Origin: JAHELQ01 sp964491915
GTDB taxonomy: Bacteria; Acidobacteriota; Aminicenantia; UBA2199
Assembly: GCA_964491915.1 (NCBI GenBank)
Contig: CAZBHS010000016.1
Span: 39,208 to 103,207 of the forward strand
Direction of reading: 5' to 3'
DNA: 64,000 bases
Each line of letters opens with the position of its first letter. Positions within the stretch are counted from its first letter, which is position 1. Made by a program: the position numbers and the translations under genes. The notes below the pieces were generated by a model. It made no database searches. It was not told where the DNA came from and saw nothing but the letters and a program-made list of their open reading frames with translations. Shown here in pieces: positions 1 to 7,597 of the stretch.

Positions 1-1261
1 ATCCGAATCGATCCCAATAAAACGACAACAGGACCGCCGGTGCGAACGAGCAGCCAATCCCGGCCCACGCATAGCTCACAATGGAATAAATCAAATCCTT
101 TGTAGTCAGCGCCAGCACCAGTCCCAACACGCCAATCACCAACGTGGAAATCCTGGAAATGGCGAGCAAGGTTTTATCCGGCGCTTCACCTTTCTTGATG
201 ATCCCCTTGTACACATCCTGGCTCACGGAAGAGGCAGCCACCAGCAGCATACTTTGAGCTGTCGATATCATGGCGGCAACCGCCCCCGCCAGAAGTACGG
301 CCGCCAACCAACCGGGGAACAAACTGGTCAACACATGAGGGAGAATCATCTCGGGATCTTTCACGGCGTTGGGGCCAAACAATACCATGGCTCCCATACC
401 GATCACCACCACGCCGGCGTAGGCGGTGATGGTCCAACCTACCGCCAGATTGCGGCCGATTTTGACATTGCGGTCGTCTTTCATTCCCATAAACCGGGCG
501 TTCAATTGCGGCTGACCGCCTAAATATCCAAAGAACCAGGCCAGATTGTTAAAAATCAGGAGTCCGGCTCCAAACCCGGTCAAACCGCCGGTGAGACTTC
601 CGTACCCGGGGCCGGCAACCGCCAGGGCCGCGGAGATATCGATGCCGGAGGAGAAGATTTTAGTCAGGATAATGGCCGGAGCCACGATCAATGTGGTGAT
701 CATCAGAATGGATTGGAAGGTATCCACAGCCACTACGCTGATAAATCCGCCGATGGCGGCATACACCAGGATAACCGCTGCGGCGATGATTTGCCCCCAA
801 AGGGGATCCAATCCAAAGGTGGAAAAAATGGTCTTGCCGGCGCCGGCAAATTGGGCCGCCACATAAAACACAAAGAAGAACACAATGATAATCGTTGACA
901 AAAGGCGAATCGTATTCGCCTTTTGGGGGAACTTGGCAGAAAAGTATTCCGGCATTGTCAGGGCGTTGTACTTGTGAGCTTCAGACCGGAACTTGCGGGC
1001 CAACACAATCCAGGCGGCGCTGATACCCAGCAGGCAGCCGACACCGGTCCAGATACCGGACAGGCCGTTTGCGTAAATAAACCCGGTCAGCCCCAACAAC
1101 AACCAGGCGGATTCTCCAGTGGCCCGTTCAGATAACGCCAGCATCCAGCCCGGAAGCTTCGAGCCTCCCAGCACAAAATCCGACTGAGACTTGGTGCGTT
1201 GGGCCTGCCATAAACCCAGGGCCATGGTCAACGCTAAATACCCCACAAAAATTGCAATCAT
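1..1261 (-). CDS. putP: Sodium/solute symporter, PutP-like (3' end outside window)
   Basis: Reading leftward from the ATG at 1261 there is an open frame of 420 codons that runs off the window edge. The start is supported by an AAGGAGA ribosome-binding site about 10 nt upstream. The protein is a chain of hydrophobic segments from residue 1 on. It has the sodium:solute symporter pattern, including LGGQPQLNARFMGMKD around residue 250, which corresponds to the GQP..RFMA stretch of Na+/proline symporters. The family imports a solute, often proline, with Na+ across the inner membrane. Substrate assignment is inference; the SSS family call is secure. About 80-100 C-terminal residues are missing because of the window boundary. 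It follows the radical SAM gene by 116 nt and has its own promoter. Confidence 0.85.
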   Translation of the reverse strand, partial: MIAIFVGYLALTMALGLWQAQRTKSQSDFVLGGSKLPGWMLALSERATGESAWLLLGLTGFIYANGLSGIWTGVGCLLGISAAWIVLARKFRSEAHKYNALTMPEYFSAKFPQKANTIRLLSTIIIVFFFVFYVAAQFAGAGKTIFSTFGLDPLWGQIIAAAVILVYAAIGGFISVVAVDTFQSILMITTLIVAPAIILTKIFSSGIDISAALAVAGPGYGSLTGGLTGFGAGLLIFNNLAWFFGYLGGQPQLNARFMGMKDDRNVKIGRNLAVGWTITAYAGVVVIGMGAMVLFGPNAVKDPEMILPHVLTSLFPGWLAAVLLAGAVAAMISTAQSMLLVAASSVSQDVYKGIIKKGEAPDKTLLAISRISTLVIGVLGLVLALTTKDLIYSIVSYAWAGIGCSFAPAVLLSFYWDRFG

Positions 1262-1338
1262 GATAATTTGTCTCCTTTAAGCGATACGTTTTGGAAAATT
1301 GGTATACACCAGGATTGATTCCTTCGCGACATACAGAT

Positions 1339-1367
1339 ATTTTATAAAAAATCGACCTCTATTTCAA
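1339..1367 (-). promoter_or_regulatory. Sigma-70-type promoter for the putP-like symporter
   Basis: On the minus strand a -35 box TTGAAA (1367-1362) and a -10 box TAAAAT (1344-1339) are separated by exactly 17 nt. The site lies about 80 nt upstream of the symporter start codon and in the gap behind the radical SAM gene. No transcript evidence is available. Confidence 0.55.
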
Positions 1368-1377
1368 CCGAAAAGCG

Positions 1378-2322
1378 CTAATTTTCCCGTAATTGATAAT
1401 TATAGGAGTCATTCATCGGCAGCTCGCTCTCCTGGAATTTTTTGATGAATTGACCGCAATTGCTGCCGATTCGGTTTTCTTCCCATTCACCGATGCTGAT
1501 CAATACTTCATAACCGCTGCGGCGGAGGCCGTCCATAACAGCGATGCCTGCTTGCTCCCGTCCCTCGCAGAGGGCGCTTGAGATATTGGACTCTTTGACG
1601 CTTATGGTGGGATTGACAGGGGTCAATTTGATGAGAAAAAGATCCGGGTCAAAATAGCGGAGCAGAGTGTCGGCTTCCACCACCGATTCGGTGGATAACG
1701 CGAAATTCAACGTCACCTTACGATCGCCTGAAGCGACAAATCGTTTGCCATACCCGGCAATGGCGGCCAGATCCCATTTTTTGACGGGAATCCATTGATC
1801 CCGTTGGGAAGAGTCTGTAGAATGGATGGAAAATTGCAGTTGGAAGCGGCCCCGCCCATACAAACGGCTTTTGATATCCACCAGCTTATCGAAGAAATGT
1901 TCGCTTCCCGCCGGAGCGATGGTCGAGATACTGGGCATCAATCCCGGAGCGTCGAATCGAGTCGGCAATTCTTCCAATACATCCAACACGGCGGGATTCA
2001 GGGCCGGTTCCCCCATGCGGGCGAATTGCACTTTGAACTTGTCCACCGTCACCTTGCGGTTTGGGAAATCGCGATCCACCAGGAAGTCGATCTGCGCCAG
2101 AATTTGCTCCTTCGTCATTTTCCCTTTGTAAAATCCCCCGGCATCGCAGATCTTACACCCCACCGGGCAACCGAACAACGTAGACACAATCAGAACCCAC
2201 TTCTCCTGTTTGGGAACCGGCGGCTGCACGGATTCCACAAATTCAATATACTTTTCTTCGCCCATATCGGCCATATACACAGTCGCAATCGCAGGATGTC
2301 CTGAACTGGCAATTATCTTCAT
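1378..2322 (-). CDS. RlmN-like radical SAM protein of unknown substrate
   Basis: This 314-residue protein has a radical SAM cluster motif C52-x3-C56-x2-C59 (GCPVGCKIC), which should bind a [4Fe-4S] cluster. Its organisation resembles the RlmN/Cfr RNA methylases. FARMGEPALN matches their GMGEP segment, SIHSTD matches the SLHAPND segment, and a C-terminal NCGQF (C289) matches the ACGQL segment that carries the methyl-accepting cysteine in RlmN. The residue equivalent to the second RlmN cysteine (C118, in LCVS) is isoleucine 45 here (LIVS), and the RlmN N-terminal domain is missing. It is therefore probably not a standard 23S rRNA/tRNA methylase. The gene starts 3 nt after the flavoprotein stop, so the three leftward genes 3896-1378 look like one operon. 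Actual substrate unknown. Confidence 0.75.
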   Translation of the reverse strand: MKIIASSGHPAIATVYMADMGEEKYIEFVESVQPPVPKQEKWVLIVSTLFGCPVGCKICDAGGFYKGKMTKEQILAQIDFLVDRDFPNRKVTVDKFKVQFARMGEPALNPAVLDVLEELPTRFDAPGLMPSISTIAPAGSEHFFDKLVDIKSRLYGRGRFQLQFSIHSTDSSQRDQWIPVKKWDLAAIAGYGKRFVASGDRKVTLNFALSTESVVEADTLLRYFDPDLFLIKLTPVNPTISVKESNISSALCEGREQAGIAVMDGLRRSGYEVLISIGEWEENRIGSNCGQFIKKFQESELPMNDSYNYQLREN

Positions 2323-2325
2323 CTT

Positions 2326-3225
2326 CTACTCCTTCATAGCTCGGCACACACGCATCGCCGCCTCAATTCCGTTGCCCACCGCAATCGACGCCTGCCGAAA
2401 GAGGCCGTTTTTTACATCCCCCACCAATTGAAGCAGACCCCGAACGAGCAGCGCCTCTTCAATATCCAGCAAACGGGGAGAAAAAAAACTCGTTTCCCCC
2501 TCCCGCCCCACAGCCGCCAGTATATAATCACACTCTATCAAAGTGGTGCCGCCGGGGCGTTCGACCGTGAGAGAAAACGTTTGCATCTCCCCCTTCCTTA
2601 TCGACACAATCTCGTGCCGCTCCAGAAGTTGGATGTTGTCTTTTTTCAAGCACCGGGCGTGCAGGAGGGGCAACGCCTTGATTTCATGGCCCCGGTAGAT
2701 GATGGTGATCCGATTGGTTGGGGCTTGGGCGAGATTGAGGGCATAATCGAACGCCGCATCGCCGGCGCCGACAATGACAATATGTTTATCCGAACATTCT
2801 CTGATCGGCGCCACTTCATAAAAAATCTTTTGCCGCAAGTCACCGGACAAGCTGCCGGCCTGACTTAAAACGCAAGGACGAGTACCGCTGGCCGCCACCA
2901 CAAACTCGGCTTGATACGTCCTCTCCGCGGTGATTATAGTGAAGATGCCGGCGCTCTCATCGAAATTTAATTCTAGAACGTCTTTATTCAGGACAGGAAT
3001 GCTCAGGGCATCGAGGTGCGCCTTCATAGCGGCCGCCAAATCCGGTCCCGAAATTCCCCGCGGGAATCCCGGATAATTCTCCACCCAATTGGCGTTGCGA
3101 AGCAGTCCGCCGACCTCGTTTTTTTCAAAGAGCAACGGCTCCAGTCCAAATCGCTTCAATTGGACGGCCGCGGCTATACCGCCGGGTCCGGCGCCGATAA
3201 TGGCGATGTGCCACCGGCGATTCAT
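2326..3225 (-). CDS. Thioredoxin-reductase-like FAD/NAD(P) oxidoreductase
   Basis: The protein opens with a FAD-binding Rossmann motif (IIGAGPGG) and has a second nucleotide-binding motif (IVGAGDAAFDYALNLA) for NAD(P)H, the two-domain layout of thioredoxin reductase and ferredoxin/flavodoxin-NADP reductases. The redox-active CxxC of true thioredoxin reductases is not present. A role as NAD(P)H-dependent reductase of another carrier is therefore more likely (inference). I chose the ATG at 3225 because it overlaps the upstream stop as ATGA and starts just before the FAD motif. The frame is open to 3417, but that extension has no domain character. Length from 3225 is 299 residues, typical of the family. 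It could supply electrons to the radical SAM enzyme encoded 3 nt downstream. Confidence 0.8.
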   Translation of the reverse strand: MNRRWHIAIIGAGPGGIAAAVQLKRFGLEPLLFEKNEVGGLLRNANWVENYPGFPRGISGPDLAAAMKAHLDALSIPVLNKDVLELNFDESAGIFTIITAERTYQAEFVVAASGTRPCVLSQAGSLSGDLRQKIFYEVAPIRECSDKHIVIVGAGDAAFDYALNLAQAPTNRITIIYRGHEIKALPLLHARCLKKDNIQLLERHEIVSIRKGEMQTFSLTVERPGGTTLIECDYILAAVGREGETSFFSPRLLDIEEALLVRGLLQLVGDVKNGLFRQASIAVGNGIEAAMRVCRAMKE

Positions 3226-3896
3226 CCCATCCCCAGACGATTCGTCGCATCGAAGGCTGCGATGATCTCTTCGCTCAAAACCGGAACCGCGAAGCCATGG
3301 GACAGATTCAACACTGTCGCCCGGTGGAAATCCATAGTGTAGGTAGCCACTCCATCGACGACAAAGAGTACATTGTAGCCCCGGATGAATGCCGCGCGGG
3401 CCGTGGTTTCGCAACACAGGTGAGCCATCACTCCGGTAATCACCACCTGCCCGATATGTTGCCGCCGCAATATGTCATCGAGATCTGTATTAAAAAAGGC
3501 ATCGTATTGGTGCTTCTCCACTACCGCCGCTTCCGGCGACGCCAACTGCTTTGTGAGCGCCGCATTCGGCGATAAGGGCTCGAGCAAATCCTTCCACCAT
3601 CGTTTCATACTCCCGGCATTACTCTCGTCATTGGTATGAAAGGTATGAATCACCGGCAGATTCGCTTGAATAAAACGTTCCTGCAATTGTTGGATGTGAG
3701 GGATGATAGCCTCGGCTGAGGGAACAAAGGCATGGGAAGAGGGATTGAGAAAAAAATCTTGCATATCCAATACTAAAAGCGCAGACTTGGTTTCGGTCAC
3801 ATTCCAGGGATGGCGAGCCCGCATCGACCGCACCGGTTCCATAAGTTGCAGAGCGACGTCTCCCGTATGTCCGGGTAAAAAATATGTCTCTTTCAT
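3222..3896 (-). CDS. Isochorismatase-family cysteine hydrolase
   Basis: A 224-residue protein with the isochorismatase/nicotinamidase fold signature. The proposed catalytic triad is visible: Asp in LLVLDMQDFF, Lys in VVEKHQYDAF, and Cys in GVMAHLCCETTARAAF. Family members hydrolyse isochorismate, nicotinamide, ureas or N-carbamoyl compounds, and the substrate cannot be read from sequence. The stop overlaps the start of the flavoprotein (ATGA), indicating translational coupling. The unit of hydrolase, flavoprotein and radical SAM protein looks like a small catabolic or modification pathway, but no canonical enterobactin or NAD salvage neighbours are present. Confidence 0.82.
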   Translation of the reverse strand: MKETYFLPGHTGDVALQLMEPVRSMRARHPWNVTETKSALLVLDMQDFFLNPSSHAFVPSAEAIIPHIQQLQERFIQANLPVIHTFHTNDESNAGSMKRWWKDLLEPLSPNAALTKQLASPEAAVVEKHQYDAFFNTDLDDILRRQHIGQVVITGVMAHLCCETTARAAFIRGYNVLFVVDGVATYTMDFHRATVLNLSHGFAVPVLSEEIIAAFDATNRLGMG

Positions 3897-3964
3897 TTTG
3901 AAGTTCCGCGTTACGCGGTGGATCTGTGAAATATATCATAAGTCTTAGCAAAGTGCAAATAATT

Positions 3965-6115
3965 TTATTTGCCCAATTCGTGGAGAATGAGAGTCAGCAA
4001 CGCCGCCCGCTCGAGAAGGCTGTGTCGCAATATATATTCTTCTTTATTCGGCTTTTTGATTCCCACCGGACCAAGACCGTCCACCACCGGAATTTCTTTT
4101 TCCAAAAAACAGATATCAGCGGAACTCCAACGGTGCTCTTCCAGCATGCGGATATCCAACTTTGCGGCGATGGTTTTGACGGTCTTCACAAGCTCGCCGG
4201 TTTTTTCGTTTGGAATGAGGGGCGGTCGGCGGAACCCCCCGAGAGTTTGAAAATCGAGTTTCCGCAACACTTTTTTGGTCATGGCTTTGGATAATCGTTC
4301 ATCCAGTAATTTAATCTGCGACGATTCATTGAAGCGAATACTCAACTTGGCTTTCCCGAAAGCGGAAAGGTCCGTGATATTGGACTTCATTTCCACATCC
4401 CAGGGCGAAACCACCAATCCCCTCATTGTATCGGACAATTCCGTCAGCGAATGTAGAACTCTGGCAAAGTAGCCCATGGCCCAGGACACATCGTCTGATT
4501 GTTCCGCATGTTTCAGGTTCATATAGAGAGAATATGAGGCGGCGCCGGACCGGGACGTGATAATGCCGCCGTCGAGCGACGCGCCGCTGAGACCGAGCAC
4601 ACACGACGCGTGCCGGCTGATATTGACGATGTGAGGTTGCGCAAATTTTCCTTGCAATGAATCGTCGGTGGTAAGCAGAATGCCGATGCGGAGTTTCTTC
4701 AATCCGCGGATATAGCGAAGCGCCTGCATCGCGGCCACCATGATGGCCAGTCCCCCTTTGTATTCCCAGATACCCGTTCCCATGAGCTTCTGCTCGCCGT
4801 CGGTAAAATAGGTGTGATTGGCCAACGGGGTGGAACCGTCGAGATGAGACACCAACAGAACATCCACCGCCTGCTTATCGCTATTGCTAAGGTAGAGAAT
4901 ATTTCCCAATTCCACCTGCGGAATCACTTGCAATTTGAAACCCAGTGGAATTAAATAGCGCGACACAGTGTCGCCGATATTGTTGACTCCATTGACATTC
5001 CTGGCGAAGCTGTTGATGTTGACAATCTGCTGAAGCATACTCTCCATTTGCTCCTGCCGCCCCCGCAAATACGACCGCACCCGCACCGGTAATGGAATCC
5101 GGTTGGGGGACATCACCAGCTCGTCCTGGAAGTTCTGATCGGTAAAATAGCGAACCATCGCCACATCCAGCATTTTATTCACCAACCGCTTGAAATCCAA
5201 TCCCACTTTAGAAGCGGAGTGGGCATAGGATCCGCTACCCCCTAGACTGGCCATGGAATTGATTTCGAGAATATAAATATTCCCTTTCTCGTCCATGCGA
5301 AAGTCCACCCTGGCAAAGTCCCTCAAGTGCAGGGCATTGAAGGCGCGGATACTGAGATTGACCAATTCTTCAGCCACTTCGGCGGGAATATCGGCCGGAC
5401 AGATTTTATTTCTCGGTCGATATTTTTTATGCTCCACCGTTTGAATGCCGTTGGGATCTCCCTCCAGATCTATTTCCAGGACAGGTAGCGCCTCGGGCGG
5501 ATTGTTGCCTAACAATCCAACCGCAAACTCACGGCCGGGAATGAATGTCTCCACCAAAACCTGCTGCTGAAACTCTTCGATAATATACTCTACCGCATCC
5601 CGGAGTTCGGATACAGTGTTGACAATCCGCAAACCAAAGGACACCGCCTCCATCTTCGGCTTCACGATGGCGGGAAAGGTCACATCATCCATCCGTTCAT
5701 CGGGACTGGAGAAAACCCAGAAATCGGCGGTGGGAAGGCCGTGCTTCTGGATGATGATTTTTGTGGTCACTTTATCCAGAGCCAGAGTATGGCCTGCGGG
5801 ACTGGAACCGACATAAGGGATGCCCAACATCTCCAGAACCGAAGGAATATGAGTGTAGCGGCTTTCACCTTGAATACCGTAGGCCATATTGAACACAATC
5901 CCCATCCGTTCACCCTCGATGACCCGGGGCATGAATTGCTGGAGCTTTTCGATCATGTGCATATTCCCATCGATCACCGCCACATTGTGCCCCCCCCATT
6001 CCAGGGCCTGGGCGACACGCCGCACTGTCTCGGGATTGTACATCTCTTTGTTTTGAATGCCGAACTGGTTGATAACAGCGGACAAATCTTTATTATGAAT
6101 GATCGCAACTTTCAT
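3965..6115 (-). CDS. ATP-grasp ligase fused to M20-type peptidase domain
   Basis: This 716-residue protein joins two domains. Residues 1 to about 325 are a D-Ala-D-Ala ligase-like ATP-grasp ligase: it contains PYVGSSPAGHTLALDKVTTK, FPAIVKPKMEAVSFG, the VETFIPGREFAVGLLG strand and a Mg-site-like YILEINSMASLGGSG. Residues from about 355 on resemble M20 metallopeptidases. They have a SHLDG metal motif near residue 421, a WEYKGG segment near 452 where the family has xDxKGG, TTDDS near 485 where the family has Glu-Glu, and a C-terminal RHS near 696. Several metal ligands are thus conservatively replaced. The chain could both make and cut an amide bond, or the M20 part could be a binding domain. 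The start has an AGGAG ribosome-binding site. I do not recognise a named gene. Confidence 0.78.
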   Translation of the reverse strand: MKVAIIHNKDLSAVINQFGIQNKEMYNPETVRRVAQALEWGGHNVAVIDGNMHMIEKLQQFMPRVIEGERMGIVFNMAYGIQGESRYTHIPSVLEMLGIPYVGSSPAGHTLALDKVTTKIIIQKHGLPTADFWVFSSPDERMDDVTFPAIVKPKMEAVSFGLRIVNTVSELRDAVEYIIEEFQQQVLVETFIPGREFAVGLLGNNPPEALPVLEIDLEGDPNGIQTVEHKKYRPRNKICPADIPAEVAEELVNLSIRAFNALHLRDFARVDFRMDEKGNIYILEINSMASLGGSGSYAHSASKVGLDFKRLVNKMLDVAMVRYFTDQNFQDELVMSPNRIPLPVRVRSYLRGRQEQMESMLQQIVNINSFARNVNGVNNIGDTVSRYLIPLGFKLQVIPQVELGNILYLSNSDKQAVDVLLVSHLDGSTPLANHTYFTDGEQKLMGTGIWEYKGGLAIMVAAMQALRYIRGLKKLRIGILLTTDDSLQGKFAQPHIVNISRHASCVLGLSGASLDGGIITSRSGAASYSLYMNLKHAEQSDDVSWAMGYFARVLHSLTELSDTMRGLVVSPWDVEMKSNITDLSAFGKAKLSIRFNESSQIKLLDERLSKAMTKKVLRKLDFQTLGGFRRPPLIPNEKTGELVKTVKTIAAKLDIRMLEEHRWSSADICFLEKEIPVVDGLGPVGIKKPNKEEYILRHSLLERAALLTLILHELGK

Positions 6116-6189
6116 TTCCGGAACTCCTAAAAAACATTGTCATGCGAATTTTTTTGCAAAAAAAGGGGAAATATTTTTTTGTAAGGGAT

Positions 6190-6217
6190 ATTTTACTCTG
6201 AATATATATAAAGTCAA
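6190..6217 (-). promoter_or_regulatory. Promoter upstream of the ATP-grasp/M20 gene
   Basis: Minus-strand TTGACT (6217-6212), a 16-nt spacer rich in TA steps, and TAAAAT (6195-6190) lie about 75 nt upstream of the start at 6115. The -35 box sits just beyond the stop of the Fur-family gene, so this gene can be transcribed apart from the regulator. Confidence 0.5.
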
Positions 6218-6228
6218 GCGGGAAGAAT

Positions 6229-6684
6229 CTAATTCTGAGCAGTTTCCGAGTGAGCGAGACAATACTTGCACGTACCGTTCAGATAAATATGGGTATCTTC
6301 GATTTTGTGGCCGTCCACTGAATCCCGCAGCAAAAACTCAGGCAATTCCGTCTCCAGATCGATCACACGGTTGCAGGAATTGCAGAAAAAATGGGTGTGG
6401 GGGACAGTGTTAAAATCATAACGCATACCCGCGTCGGACATGCTCAACGCCAGAACGAGTTTCTTTTCCACCATCAAGTTCAAGGTATTGTAAACCGTTG
6501 TCCTGGAGAGTGTGGGAATTTCGTTCAGCAGTTCCTGGTAAATATCGTCCACTGATGGGTGGCTGGTGGTGCCGGCCAAAATTTCCAAAATCCGGAGGCG
6601 CTGAAACGATGGGCGCACCCCTTTCATTTCTAATAGCTTTTGCAACCGGTCCCGGGAATTTTTTTTCGCAGTTTTCATTTCCAT
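6229..6684 (-). CDS. perR: Fur-family peroxide regulator, PerR-like
   Basis: A 151-residue Fur-superfamily regulator. An N-terminal winged helix contains SRTTVYNTLNLM. The dimerisation domain has the HxH metal segment PHTHFFCNSC and a second CKYC pair, together forming the structural zinc site. The residue pattern RYDF before the His motif keeps the Asp that distinguishes peroxide-sensing PerR from Fur, which carries Glu there. It lies 123 nt downstream of a peroxiredoxin whose promoter contains a PerR-like box, which supports the PerR call. It probably represses oxidative-stress genes with Fe/Mn as co-repressor. Assignment to PerR rather than Fur or Zur rests on this Asp and the context. Confidence 0.8.
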   Translation of the reverse strand: MEMKTAKKNSRDRLQKLLEMKGVRPSFQRLRILEILAGTTSHPSVDDIYQELLNEIPTLSRTTVYNTLNLMVEKKLVLALSMSDAGMRYDFNTVPHTHFFCNSCNRVIDLETELPEFLLRDSVDGHKIEDTHIYLNGTCKYCLAHSETAQN

Positions 6685-6807
6685 ATGAATGTTCCAAATA
6701 ACAAATTTAATAGCTCATCATACCACAAATCATTTTATAAAAAAAATAAAAGAAGGAGCGAACAATCGATTTGCTCGCTCCTCCCCATTCCATCTCTAAA
6801 TGAATAA

Positions 6808-7461
6808 TTATTTCAGTTTCTTGTGGCAGAGCCACCAATCATAACACTTATAATCTTTGCTTTTAAGTCGCTCTTTGGCATCCGCCACAGTCGCCGCGGG
6901 CGGAATAATCACCTCGTCGCCCATGATCTCGTTGTTGGGCCAATTGGCAGGCATGGCCACTTTATGTTCATCCGCCACCTGGAAGGCCTTGATCATTCGT
7001 AAAATCTCATCGAAATTCCGTCCCAGCTCAGCGGGATAATACAGGATTGCGCGCACAACGCTAGTCGGATCAATAAAGAAGACCGCTCTCACCGTGCTGG
7101 TGGCGCCGCCGTGAATGAATCCCAATCTCCGGGAGATACTGCCGTCGTCGGCAATCACCGGGAACTGAATTTCGATGTCCAAATTGTCGCGAATCCAATC
7201 CAACCATTTAATGTGGGAAAACACCTGGTCCACACTGAGCCCCATTAGCTCTGTATTTAATTTCTTGAACTCGTCGTACCGTTTCTGAAAAGCCACAAAT
7301 TCGGTGGTACACACCGGAGTAAAGTCTGCTGGATGACTAAAAAGGATCAACCATTTACCTTTGAAGTCATTCGGCAACGAAAAAATGCCTTGCGTGGTCT
7401 TAACCTTCATCTGAGGAAACATTTCCCCAATTAGCGGTATCCGCTGTTCATTGTTTTCCAT
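6808..7461 (-). CDS. Peroxiredoxin, Prx6/archaeal type
   Basis: A 217-residue thiol peroxidase with the peroxidatic cysteine C51 in FTPVCTTEF. A C-terminal pair C206/C212 (KCYDWWLC) matches the arrangement known from archaeal Prx6-group enzymes such as the Aeropyrum thioredoxin peroxidase. It reduces hydrogen peroxide and organic peroxides in the cytoplasm. A good ribosome-binding site (AGGAGG) precedes the ATG. The promoter overlaps a PerR-type operator and the PerR-like gene follows downstream, so peroxide induction is expected. Confidence 0.93.
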   Translation of the reverse strand: MENNEQRIPLIGEMFPQMKVKTTQGIFSLPNDFKGKWLILFSHPADFTPVCTTEFVAFQKRYDEFKKLNTELMGLSVDQVFSHIKWLDWIRDNLDIEIQFPVIADDGSISRRLGFIHGGATSTVRAVFFIDPTSVVRAILYYPAELGRNFDEILRMIKAFQVADEHKVAMPANWPNNEIMGDEVIIPPAATVADAKERLKSKDYKCYDWWLCHKKLK

Positions 7462-7504
7462 TCTATCCTCCTGTCCTTATTTCTTTTTTGTAACCATTAC
7501 AAAT

Positions 7505-7535
7505 TTATAATAATAAAAAATCTCCCCCCTGTCAA
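7505..7535 (-). promoter_or_regulatory. Peroxiredoxin promoter overlapped by a PerR-like box
   Basis: On the minus strand TTGACA (7535-7530), a 17-nt spacer and TATTAT (7512-7507) form a near-consensus promoter 45 nt upstream of the peroxiredoxin start. The segment 7505-7519 read on the plus strand is TTATAATAATAAAAA, matching the Bacillus PerR consensus TTATAATNATTATAA at 12 of 14 defined positions. It covers the -10 box, a position suited to repression. Confidence 0.6.
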
Positions 7536-7597
7536 GACCTCTGCCCATTTTTTATTTTTTTTATTAACTATTAAGTCAGACTGATTATAAGATGGCG

